From Candidatus Poribacteria bacterium (GTDB lineage: Bacteria > Poribacteria > WGA-4E > PCPOR2b), in the NCBI GenBank assembly GCA_022826645.1, contig JAJDUM010000110.1:1-64000 (forward strand): a stretch of 64,000 bases of DNA, read 5' to 3'. Each line of letters starts with the position of its first letter. The first letter of the stretch is position 1. Positions 8,117-16,144 of this stretch are shown piece after piece. A program made the translations under genes and the position numbers. Under the pieces are notes generated by a model. That model was not told the DNA's origin, did no database searches, and saw nothing but the letters and a program-made list of their open reading frames with translations.

Positions 8117-8469
8117 TAACTGTTGCAAATCGAATCTACGTCGCGTCCGAATATCGAGACGCCTTCGAGGAACGTTTCCGCAATCGCGCTCGACTCATTG
8201 ATGGGATGCCCGGCTTCATCTCAAACCAAGTGTTGCGTCCGGTCAATGACGATGATCCCTACGTCGTGTTCACGCTTTGGGAATCACGAAAAGACTTTGA
8301 AAACTGGGTCGAATCGGAAGAATTCCGCAAGGGACACGCCCAATCAGGAACGCTACCCCAAGAAGCGTTCACACAATCAAACAAGCTGGAACTTCACGAG
8401 GTATTTCTCGATTCCACCCGACCTGACCTTGAGGAGGAGCCGGAAGGCGGACCGTTCAGGGTGCACTAA
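8113..8469 (+). CDS. Haem-degrading monooxygenase (IsdG/HmoA type, ABM fold)
   Basis: A 118-residue dimeric ferredoxin-like ABM domain. The three residues essential in IsdG/IsdI are in matching positions: N6 (ITVANR), W65 (FENWVESEEF) and H75 (KGHAQ). Enzymes of this type bind haem and open the ring with O2 and electrons, releasing iron in the cytosol. The start is GTG 8113, which overlaps the Rieske stop; AGGAGG lies upstream inside the Rieske gene. A C-terminal tail rich in Glu and Pro extends past the usual domain end. Other ABM enzymes act on quinones, but the N-W-H set and the haem-uptake neighbours support haem. Confidence 0.87.
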   Translation: MITVANRIYVASEYRDAFEERFRNRARLIDGMPGFISNQVLRPVNDDDPYVVFTLWESRKDFENWVESEEFRKGHAQSGTLPQEAFTQSNKLELHEVFLDSTRPDLEEEPEGGPFRVH

Positions 8470-8621
8470 GGCGTATGATTCACCTGGAGTTACAAATCCA
8501 AACAGATAGGCAAAGCAAGTAAAAATGAAAGCCAAACCGACTTTCGTCAAATCAACTTATGAAGTAGTTGAGCAAGTATTCGTTATCACGGTAAGTGTCA
8601 TTTAATAAAGTTGCACACCTA

Positions 8622-8650
8622 TTGATATTGAGACTCACTTTCGTTATTTA
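8622..8650 (+). promoter_or_regulatory. Promoter overlapped by Fur-box-like operator 3
   Basis: TTGATA (8622-8627) and TATTTA (8645-8650) are 17 bases apart. The Fur-like box GATATTGAGACTCACTTTC (8624-8642, 14 of 19 matches) covers the -35 and the spacer, a classical repressor placement. Transcription would start near 8657, at the 5' end of the conserved RNA element. Between the monooxygenase stop and this site (8470-8621) I see only a 26-codon open frame without clear support. Confidence 0.68.
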
Positions 8651-8663
8651 GAAATCGAATAAC

Positions 8664-8762
8664 AGAAAAGGCGAACGATAGAAAAAGGGACAGCTCCCAA
8701 CGGCCAATTGTTAGCTATCTCCCATATCTCTATCGACTTGATATATTGGGGCTTTTTTTGCG
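8664..8762 (+). ncRNA. Putative Fur-controlled small RNA or leader, copy A
   Basis: A 99-nt element that is about 95% identical to 19017-19114. CGATAGA (8676-8682) pairs with TCTATCG (8729-8735), and GGGA-CAGC-TCCC (8687-8698) forms a small hairpin. A terminator forms from TCCCATAT (8720-8727) with 8743-8751, followed by C and seven T. A U-A pair in this stem becomes U-G in copy B, so pairing is kept. It follows a promoter/Fur-box overlap, the layout of RyhB/PrrF iron-sparing RNAs. The alternative is a transcription-attenuating leader of the downstream operon. I recognise no Rfam family. Confidence 0.6.
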
Positions 8763-8844
8763 CCCATCGCCCTTTCTGCATGTATAAGAATAAGCCGATC
8801 ATTTTGTGATTGTCAAGGAAATTCAGCCCACATAGAACGCTAAG

Positions 8845-8985
8845 ATGCAGGATAAAACAGGCTCACATTCAATGACCATTGAGATACACACCTGCAAACA
8901 GAGCAAGCGGGACAAATTCAATCCACCCTATACCTTTCTTCAAACAGTATAGAACTGGTGTAACGCTGGGCATTCTCTTTGGCAC
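8845..8985 (+). pseudogene. Remnant of a PepSY-TM gene
   Basis: From an ATG at 8845 the frame reads MQDKTGSHSMTIE... and stops at 8950-8952. It aligns with the intact protein starting at 19201 (VQDNTSSHPTTIE...). After a stop, an internal deletion and a frame change, the nucleotides around 8957-8985 still match the intact gene segment encoding GATLGILFG. The spacing from the RNA element (83 bases) matches copy B (87 bases). This is a decayed paralogue whose upstream RNA element has nevertheless stayed intact. Confidence 0.7.
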
Positions 8986-9027
8986 ACATGAGCATCTTGT
9001 TAGCCCATACTGATAAGGATTTAGATA

Positions 9028-9273
9028 ATGAAACCAACCCCTATCCAATTTAGCAGCTTGTTGCTGGCAACTGTTTTGGTCATTGGTTTGATGTTGTCTG
9101 GCTGCGAGAGTGATCCTTTACTCGCCCCGCAGGCGGCCGGTGACGAAGGCGGCAGTTATGGCAAGGCGAAACTCCCCTCTGCCGAAACCGACGAGGCACA
9201 ACCAGCAGCAGCCGGGCAAAACGGTAAAGTTGGCGACAACCGCGGCAAACGTATCAATCCAAAACTTTTCTGA
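9028..9273 (+). CDS. Small lipoprotein upstream of TonB receptor
   Basis: An 81-residue lipoprotein (lipobox LSGC26) whose short mature part is low in complexity (Ala, Gly, Gln, Glu, Pro) and ends in KRINPKLF. It has a start site with AAGGA and is 20 bases before the FecA-like receptor, so the two are probably one transcript. I do not recognise the family. It could be an accessory surface lipoprotein of the receptor. Confidence 0.65.
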   Translation: MKPTPIQFSSLLLATVLVIGLMLSGCESDPLLAPQAAGDEGGSYGKAKLPSAETDEAQPAAAGQNGKVGDNRGKRINPKLF

Positions 9274-9293
9274 AAGTGTAGGGAACAGAATCT

Positions 9294-11765
9294 ATGCGTC
9301 AATTTTTAGGAATTGTAATCTTCTTAAACCTGTTACTGGGCATACCGAACTTCTGCCTCGGTTCAATCGAGGTCCGCGGTAAAGTCACTGACAAAGAAAC
9401 AGAACAACCCCTTTCGGATGCTACCGTTAAAATTGAATCGGAGCAGCACGACCTGCAAGAGACAACAACAACTCGAGATGGCACCTTCCACCTTACTCTG
9501 GATGCCCCCGGGAGTAGACAGATTGAGGTCAGTTTAATCGGTTACGATAGCCACAGCGAGATGCTTGAGCTAACCCCCGATTCAACACACACTTTAGATA
9601 TTGCCCTATTAAGCCATCCCTTTGAACTGGCTCCTATAGAAATTATCGGCGAATCATCACAGGTCAACGACAAGCTGACCGGCACCGTCGCCCTGATGGA
9701 GCCACAAACCGTTGAGTTGATTCATCCTGTCGGCACACAGGAGCTGCTCGAATTGATGCCCGGCATCAACGGCTATGCAGACGACGGATTCGGCAATTCG
9801 CGCTTGAGCATTGGCATCCGTGGCTTGAACCCACGCCGCAGCGCCCGCGTCCTTATTCTCGAAGACGGTGTGCCCATCCAACCAGCGGTCTACATCTATC
9901 CTAATGCCTACTACAATCCACCCTCCGATAGAATCGACGCTGTAGAGGTCATCAAGGGAAGTGCCGCGCTGCGCTTCGGTCCCCAAACGATGGGCGGTGT
10001 TATCAACTACACTACTCGCAAGCCGGATGGCACACGAGGTTTGACGAATCAAGTAACCGTCGGTAATAACGGGTATTACAGCGCGTTTTCGGAGTGGCGC
10101 GGTCTCGGCACCAAGGATATCACCTCCGACCTTCAACTACTCTACAAACATGGCGACGGTTTTCGGGATAACAATACGTTCGACCAAGTGAACGGGACGG
10201 TAAAGACGTTGTTCCGACTGAACCAGAAGAAGACACTCTACCTCAAAGCAAACGGCAATTTTGAAAATTCCAACGCGACCTATACCGGTTTGACAGAGTT
10301 TTCCTTCCTGACCGATCCAAACTTCAATCCGAAACCGGACGATAATTTTAAGATTCTGCGCACTTCGCTCGACCTCATCTACACGAACAAAATCTCGACG
10401 AATCTAGTAAGCAATACGACGGTGTATACAAGCGTGTTTGACCGTCGGTGGTGGCGTGAGAATGATATCTTCGTGCGCGCCAGAACATTTGTAAAAGGGG
10501 ATTTGACACCGGTGCCGTACTACCAAACCGGCCATTTGGTCCGAATCGGTGGCGGAATAGACAACTTTGGTATCTTGCGGACCTTTTACGTCGGTGGAGT
10601 TGAGCAAAACTATACTTTCAAGCATAGCCTTGCCGGGTCTCAGGGCCATGCTGAAATGGGAGCCCGCGTCCACTGGGAACGCTTCATTGACGATAGGAAG
10701 GTCGGCGATGCCACCGATGCACGCGATGGCGTGTACTATACCGGCAACCCAGACGATCCAGAGGACCCAGTGAATATCGTAGGACAGAGCCATCACTATG
10801 AAACCACCGCCCTCGCTCTATATCTCAAAGAGCAACGTGAGTGGGAGAAACTCACCGTAACGCCAGGAGTCCGTTTTGAGGTATTTAAGCAACAACGAGT
10901 TGATCGATTATACGGTGCTATATTCTCGGACAAAGTATCCGCTGTTCTGTTGCCCGGCATCGGTGCAAACTACCAACTCGGTCACTTTAATCTATTCGGT
11001 GGAATCCATCGGGGCTACACCGCACCATCTAGCGGGGCATTGAAGATCACCCAGTTCGGACAAAACGTCGATGTCGGTGGACTTGACCTCAAAGCTGAAA
11101 AGAGTTGGAACATGGAAGCCGGATTCCGATCTTGGAGACCAGGACTGACTTTAGAAGTTGCTGGATTCTTTATCAAAATCTCAGATATCGTTGCAGCAGG
11201 ACGCGGTACAGCATTTAGGAATTTGGGCAGGGCTGACACCTACGGTTTGGAAACAGCATTAGCGTTTGGAGTTTCACGTTTTTTGCCGTTGCTACCTGAC
11301 ATTAACCTTTCTTACACCTATCTCCAAACCGAGATTAAAAAAGGCATTGTCACATCTGCCACCATTGCTGGAAATGTACCTGTAAACATCGCCGGTAACG
11401 AATTGCCCTATGCACCGCGGCACACCCTAACGGTTGGATTGGCAAAACAGATTGGCGATAGTCTGCGTATGCGAGCGGATATGCGATTTGTTGACGAGGT
11501 TTTTACGGACTTCGAGAATCTAAAGCGGACTTTTAACCGTGGCGATACCGGTCCAATCCCGAGTTACACGATTTTCAGTGCGAGTGTAGATTACAAAATC
11601 TTCGACCAATGGAAAGTCTTTGTCACGGGTAAAAATCTCTTCGATAAAGCCTACATTGGGTCAAGATTACACTCGAACGCTGGTCAACCTGAAGCAAATC
11701 TAAGTTCAGGGATACTTGTTGGACCCAGGCGACAGATACTTGTTGGTATCAGGCATGGGTTCTAG
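9294..11765 (+). CDS. TonB-dependent receptor, FecA-like, with N-terminal carboxypeptidase-regulatory domain
   Basis: An 823-residue outer-membrane receptor. After a signal peptide (to about residue 24) comes a carboxypeptidase-regulatory-like beta domain (VRGKVTDKETEQPLSDATVK). The plug domain follows with LLELMPGING, RGLNPRRSARVLILEDGVPI and GSAALRFGPQTMGGVINYTT, which match the FecA (ferric dicitrate) group, and then a 22-strand-type barrel. It imports an iron chelate with energy from TonB-ExbBD; those partners are not in the window. The ligand (citrate or another siderophore) is not proven. It is probably in an operon with the preceding lipoprotein and the following DUF4856 lipoprotein, downstream of Fur box 3. 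Confidence 0.9.
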   Translation: MRQFLGIVIFLNLLLGIPNFCLGSIEVRGKVTDKETEQPLSDATVKIESEQHDLQETTTTRDGTFHLTLDAPGSRQIEVSLIGYDSHSEMLELTPDSTHTLDIALLSHPFELAPIEIIGESSQVNDKLTGTVALMEPQTVELIHPVGTQELLELMPGINGYADDGFGNSRLSIGIRGLNPRRSARVLILEDGVPIQPAVYIYPNAYYNPPSDRIDAVEVIKGSAALRFGPQTMGGVINYTTRKPDGTRGLTNQVTVGNNGYYSAFSEWRGLGTKDITSDLQLLYKHGDGFRDNNTFDQVNGTVKTLFRLNQKKTLYLKANGNFENSNATYTGLTEFSFLTDPNFNPKPDDNFKILRTSLDLIYTNKISTNLVSNTTVYTSVFDRRWWRENDIFVRARTFVKGDLTPVPYYQTGHLVRIGGGIDNFGILRTFYVGGVEQNYTFKHSLAGSQGHAEMGARVHWERFIDDRKVGDATDARDGVYYTGNPDDPEDPVNIVGQSHHYETTALALYLKEQREWEKLTVTPGVRFEVFKQQRVDRLYGAIFSDKVSAVLLPGIGANYQLGHFNLFGGIHRGYTAPSSGALKITQFGQNVDVGGLDLKAEKSWNMEAGFRSWRPGLTLEVAGFFIKISDIVAAGRGTAFRNLGRADTYGLETALAFGVSRFLPLLPDINLSYTYLQTEIKKGIVTSATIAGNVPVNIAGNELPYAPRHTLTVGLAKQIGDSLRMRADMRFVDEVFTDFENLKRTFNRGDTGPIPSYTIFSASVDYKIFDQWKVFVTGKNLFDKAYIGSRLHSNAGQPEANLSSGILVGPRRQILVGIRHGF

Positions 11766-11834
11766 TCAAAACTTCTCAAAAGAGATGTTTATTCAGTTAA
11801 ATCACTTAACCATTAACTTTACAGAGGAAAACAT

Positions 11835-13172
11835 ATGAAAACCTTTACCGAGCGGATTCTCTGGATGGCTGTATTACTCTTGGTGACTAGCCTATTTATT
11901 GTTGGCTGTGGTGATGATGATGAAACAGACGTAGCAGATCTGCTTTTAGAAGAAGAGGCAACGGCAGGTACCACCCTCATTGACGTTCCTCCCGCCTATG
12001 TCTTTGATAGTCGCTTTGTTGAAGGCGAAAGCAGCGTTGCCTATTCTGGGCAGACTGTTCGCAATCTGTTGCTACAAGACCTCAAGATCCTTATCGATAG
12101 TCTCGGCAAGGATGGCGCACAACCTATCGCCGTACAAGATATGCTTAACTTGTACGCGTATGACGATGCACTTAACCTACAATCACTGACCATCGCCGGT
12201 GCCCTGTCCGTGTTGGAGAGTCACTATTCCGCAATTTCGACGGGTAAGAGTCTGGATGGAAAGATTTCGGGCGATCCTGTCATCGGTTATAACCGCACCG
12301 CGGACGACTTGGTCCGTGAGTGGTTCCAAGTTATCGCAGACAACTCGCAGAACCCTGACAAACTCGGAACCCCGGCAGTCTACACCGACGACAGTGGGGT
12401 AGACCTGACGCAGATGATTAACAAAGTGCTCATCGGCGCTGTCCCTTACTACCAAGCCACAGGTGTTTATCTCAACGGTCTACTGGAGCGTGACAATAGT
12501 GAGGCGCGAAACGGCACCGATCCCTATACCGCTATGGAACACGGGTGGGATGAAGCGTTCGGCTACTTTGGTGCCGCTCGCGACTATTTCCGCTATACCG
12601 ATGAGCAGCTCGCCGGTAAGACCGACGATTACACCTTCGACTCCAACGGCGATGGTCGTATCGACTTTAAATCGGAGTATAATTTTGGACTCTCCAGAAA
12701 TGCCGGTAAGCGCGATAAAGGCGGCTCAGGTGTTGATTTAACTCGGGAGATTTTCGACGCATTTCTCAGGGGGCGTACCCTAATTGCCAACCAGGGCACT
12801 GAAGTTGACATCATTCAACAACGGCAGCTCGCCGCTAACGGCATGGAGAAGGTTATCGCCGCAACAGTTGTGCACTACATCAACGATACCCTGAGTGATA
12901 TGTCTGATTTAGGTACGGACGCTGAAAACCGTGTGAACCTAAACAAACACTGGGCGGAGATGAAAGGGTTTACCGTTGCCTTACAGTATAATCCATTCAA
13001 ACTGATTGGTGATGGACAACTCAGGGAACTGCACGGTATCATGGGGCAGGCACCCAGTTACGATGCACCGGGCAGCCCCGCTCACGATACAACGGTTAGA
13101 AATTACAACCGTGCTAAGGATGTATTGCAGGCAGCCTACGGATTCTCCGCTGCCAACATGGCAAACTGGTAA
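11835..13172 (+). CDS. DUF4856 (imelysin-related) lipoprotein
   Basis: A 445-residue lipoprotein (lipobox IVGC25 followed by an acidic Gly-Asp-Asp stretch). The N-terminal segment YVFDSRFVEGESSVAYSGQT and the following RNLLLQDLKILIDSLG are characteristic of DUF4856, a mostly helical family found next to iron-uptake genes and thought to share the imelysin fold. No enzymatic residues are established. It lies 69 bases after the FecA-like receptor with the site CAGAGGA, so it probably functions with that receptor, as the imelysin at 2301 does with the porin and di-haem protein. Confidence 0.8.
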   Translation: MKTFTERILWMAVLLLVTSLFIVGCGDDDETDVADLLLEEEATAGTTLIDVPPAYVFDSRFVEGESSVAYSGQTVRNLLLQDLKILIDSLGKDGAQPIAVQDMLNLYAYDDALNLQSLTIAGALSVLESHYSAISTGKSLDGKISGDPVIGYNRTADDLVREWFQVIADNSQNPDKLGTPAVYTDDSGVDLTQMINKVLIGAVPYYQATGVYLNGLLERDNSEARNGTDPYTAMEHGWDEAFGYFGAARDYFRYTDEQLAGKTDDYTFDSNGDGRIDFKSEYNFGLSRNAGKRDKGGSGVDLTREIFDAFLRGRTLIANQGTEVDIIQQRQLAANGMEKVIAATVVHYINDTLSDMSDLGTDAENRVNLNKHWAEMKGFTVALQYNPFKLIGDGQLRELHGIMGQAPSYDAPGSPAHDTTVRNYNRAKDVLQAAYGFSAANMANW

Positions 13173-13212
13173 AATTAAGCATCTGTTTGAAAGGTTGTCA
13201 TGAAGTATTGGG

Positions 13213-14721
13213 GTGGAGTTGCGCTCTTTCCAAAACAGGTCCCAAGAAATCGTGAACACACGTAGGCAAAACAATCATCGAAATTTTGACAGGTTGGTGA
13301 TACGTAAATTTTCGGATTGGCGTATCACTGAACCCAAAATGTGGGGCATCGTGTTGGTCCTCTGTGTTGGATCGCGGTTACTCACGACCATATACTATAT
13401 CGAAGATTTGGATAGCCTCCGCTTCGCGTTGAGCATGGTTGACTATGATGTCGCCAAGTTGCAACCCCACTTCCCAGCTTACCCCGTTTTCTGTTTTGTT
13501 GGTAAGCTCATCTACACCATCACAGGACGTTACGCCTTGGCTTTTTCGCTTATCGGTGGCGTATCGATATTTCTGATCATTTTTTTTCTGTTCAAGATTG
13601 CAGGAATAAGAAATACCTCATCTGTTGGGCTTATTGCTATTTTTATACTGCTCGCTAACCCCCTACTGTGGTTGATGAGCAACCGTTATATGCCGGATGC
13701 AATGGGAGTTGGACTCGTGTTGGCAAGTCTCTATTTCACGACAGTTCAGGACGATCAACCGCGTAAAATCGGGTTCGGATTTTTTCTCGCTGGGGTTTTG
13801 GGTGGGGTACGTCTCTCCTGTTTACCGATACTGATACCCGCGCTGCTGATGCGACTACGAGGCCGGTGGCAAACCCTTAGATTTATCGCAGCAGGGGCAG
13901 CAGGAGTCACCGTTTGGCTGGCGCCTTTAATTATCCTCACGGGTTGGGAGTCGCTCGTTGATGCCGCCCAGACACACAGTCGGGGGCATTTTCTAGACTT
14001 TGGCGGCACCATTTCTAGTGAACCCGGATTGGGGATTCGATTTGCGAAACTTTTTGAGAGTGTGTGGGCAGACGGTTTGGGGCTTTATTGGAACGGGCGG
14101 CACCTCATAACCGCCTGCACAACAGCTACTTTACTCGGAATTCTGGTCACAAATCGGCGTACCAAAAAAAACGTAAAACACTCAAGTTTTCTGAGTGCCA
14201 GTTTCATTGGGTGTATGGTCTACTTAATCTGGATTTTCTGCTTCCAAAATGTCGTGCACAAGAGTCGGCATGTTCTGCCGTTGGTACCTTTCTTGGCACT
14301 GTTTATCGCCTATGCCTGTGCCAAAATTGTTGAGGAATCAAATCGGATACTCAAGTTGGTTTTAATCGTCTTTCTCTGCTGTTACGGTTATGTCGCACTT
14401 CATTTGGTAGTGCAGCACAAAAAACCGACCGCTATCGCGCAAATACATCAGTACCTCAAGACCAAACAGAGCGATAAACTACATGTGGTCTCGGTACCGT
14501 TAATTAAATATTATCTCGCTGCGCAAGGGTTGCAGGCAACCTACACTCCGATTAAAACTACGGAAGATCTGGCAAAACTTGACGAAAAGCTGAACGACAC
14601 ATCAGAGCTGGTAGCTATCGGTAGCCCGCTGCATGACCGGGCACCGAAAACGAAGAAAACATTCTATCATAATCCGTATGTTAATCGGATGTGGCCCGAA
14701 TTATCTCTGTTTGAGTATTGA
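13213..14721 (+). CDS. Multi-spanning GT-C-like membrane glycosyltransferase candidate
   Basis: A 502-residue protein with about ten hydrophobic segments. The first periplasmic loop carries YIEDLDSLRFA, an acidic motif in the position used by GT-C enzymes (polyprenyl-phosphate sugar transferases of the mannosyltransferase/PMT superfamily). The C-terminal ~110 residues are soluble. The likely role is transfer of a lipid-linked sugar outside the membrane. The start is uncertain: GTG 13213 is the longest, GTG 13252 is also possible. It is followed with a 4-bp overlap region by a flavoprotein and then Ugd and a sugar kinase, which together suggest surface-polysaccharide synthesis. Confidence 0.65.
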   Translation: MELRSFQNRSQEIVNTRRQNNHRNFDRLVIRKFSDWRITEPKMWGIVLVLCVGSRLLTTIYYIEDLDSLRFALSMVDYDVAKLQPHFPAYPVFCFVGKLIYTITGRYALAFSLIGGVSIFLIIFFLFKIAGIRNTSSVGLIAIFILLANPLLWLMSNRYMPDAMGVGLVLASLYFTTVQDDQPRKIGFGFFLAGVLGGVRLSCLPILIPALLMRLRGRWQTLRFIAAGAAGVTVWLAPLIILTGWESLVDAAQTHSRGHFLDFGGTISSEPGLGIRFAKLFESVWADGLGLYWNGRHLITACTTATLLGILVTNRRTKKNVKHSSFLSASFIGCMVYLIWIFCFQNVVHKSRHVLPLVPFLALFIAYACAKIVEESNRILKLVLIVFLCCYGYVALHLVVQHKKPTAIAQIHQYLKTKQSDKLHVVSVPLIKYYLAAQGLQATYTPIKTTEDLAKLDEKLNDTSELVAIGSPLHDRAPKTKKTFYHNPYVNRMWPELSLFEY

Positions 14722-14726
14722 ACAAA

Positions 14727-16073
14727 ATGCAATCTATCAAAACTGACATCCAGATCCTCGGCGGTGGTCCTGCGGCGTTGACAACCGGCTATTACGCGAA
14801 GAAACACGAACTTGATTTCGCTCTCTTTGAAGCGGGCACAGATGTTGGAGGGAATTGCCGTACGCTTCGGGCCGGGGATTTCCGATTTGATACAGGTGCC
14901 CACCGATTCCACGATAAAGATCCTGAAGTCACTAGCGTGGTAAAAAAACTACTGGGAGATGCACTTTTACGTGTTGATGCACCGAGCGAAATCTTTTTCG
15001 AAGGACAATTTTTCCGATTTCCACTGACATTGAACGACCTAATTGGAAAACTGGATGCCAAAACGTTACTGAAAATCACGTGGGATAAGCTGCAGGCTCC
15101 GGGTGAAACAGTAACAGATAATTTTGAAACATTTGCGGTCAATCAGTACGGTAGAACACTGGCAGACCGTTTTCTGCTCAACTACTCTAAAAAACTGTGG
15201 GGAGAAGCTACACACAAACTGTCTACAGTTATATCAGGAAAGCGGTTAAAAGGACTCGATCTGAAAACCTTTATCCGTTCCTCCCTACTGGGCGAGGAAC
15301 AAAATCCGAGACATTTGGACGGTAGTTTCTTTTATCCCAAATACGGCATCGGGATGATCGTCGATAAGTTGAGCAAATTCATAGGTGACGAACATATCCA
15401 CATCAACAGTAGAGTGAGCCAACTGATTCACAAAAACGGCAAAATTAAGCGCGTCATATTAAATAATGGCGATGTTGAACTAAGTGCAGATACGGTAATC
15501 AGCACACTGCCACTAACACTCTCAGCGAAAATTCTAGATCCACCACCGCCATCGGACCTTTTAGCTATCGCTGACTCGATCAAGTATAGAAATCTAGTGC
15601 TATGCGTATTCGGCTTGAATCGAACCGCATTTTCGCCAAATGCTTCACTCTACTTTCCAAGTGAGGAGTTCCCGTTTACACGGCTTTATGAACCCAAAAA
15701 TCGCAGTGTTCACATGGCACCCACAAACCAGACAGTAATTGTACTTGAACTGCCGTGTTACAGCGATGATCCGGTCTGGAATATGTCCGAAGAAACACTA
15801 AGAGCCAAGGTCTGGGAAGCGTTACGCCGCATCAAACCAATAGCAATAGATGAAGTTGTTCGCTATCGGACCTATAAATTGCCATTCGCCTATCCCGTGC
15901 TTGAGGTCGGGTTTGCGGAGAAGGTGGCGCGTTTGGTCGAATATTTTGAGACATTTGAGAATCTGTATGTGACGGGAAGAAGTGCCCGCTTTAGCTACTT
16001 ACACCTCCACGACCTGTTCAAAACAGGGAGAGAATTAATAGATCAGATTGTGTATAAGGGAAACAACGGATAA
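14727..16073 (+). CDS. FAD-dependent amine-oxidase/UDP-galactopyranose-mutase-like protein
   Basis: About 448 residues. It begins with an FAD-binding Rossmann motif (ILGGGPAALTTGYYA), then the FEAGTDVGG and TGAHRFH segments typical of the UGM/protoporphyrinogen-oxidase/amine-oxidase superfamily, and ends in YVTGRSARFSYLHLHDLF, the C-terminal FAD-contact region. In glycan clusters such proteins are often UGM-like mutases or sugar-linked oxidases. The exact reaction cannot be assigned. TTG 14718 overlaps the preceding stop and is an alternative start; ATG 14727 is chosen for codon type. Confidence 0.75.
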   Translation: MQSIKTDIQILGGGPAALTTGYYAKKHELDFALFEAGTDVGGNCRTLRAGDFRFDTGAHRFHDKDPEVTSVVKKLLGDALLRVDAPSEIFFEGQFFRFPLTLNDLIGKLDAKTLLKITWDKLQAPGETVTDNFETFAVNQYGRTLADRFLLNYSKKLWGEATHKLSTVISGKRLKGLDLKTFIRSSLLGEEQNPRHLDGSFFYPKYGIGMIVDKLSKFIGDEHIHINSRVSQLIHKNGKIKRVILNNGDVELSADTVISTLPLTLSAKILDPPPPSDLLAIADSIKYRNLVLCVFGLNRTAFSPNASLYFPSEEFPFTRLYEPKNRSVHMAPTNQTVIVLELPCYSDDPVWNMSEETLRAKVWEALRRIKPIAIDEVVRYRTYKLPFAYPVLEVGFAEKVARLVEYFETFENLYVTGRSARFSYLHLHDLFKTGRELIDQIVYKGNNG

Positions 16074-16144
16074 AACGAGAAAGTTCGGATAGACTATGTT
16101 TGACTTAACACAACCGGTCAGACATGCAAAGAACAGGTGAAAAT

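Noticed and set aside
8525-8605. 26-codon open frame between the haem monooxygenase and Fur box 3
   Set aside because: No clear ribosome-binding site and no recognisable sequence; possible but unsupported.
8664-8762. Cobalamin or other known riboswitch
   Set aside because: No B12 box or other riboswitch core that I know is present; the stable features are a terminator and short stems only.
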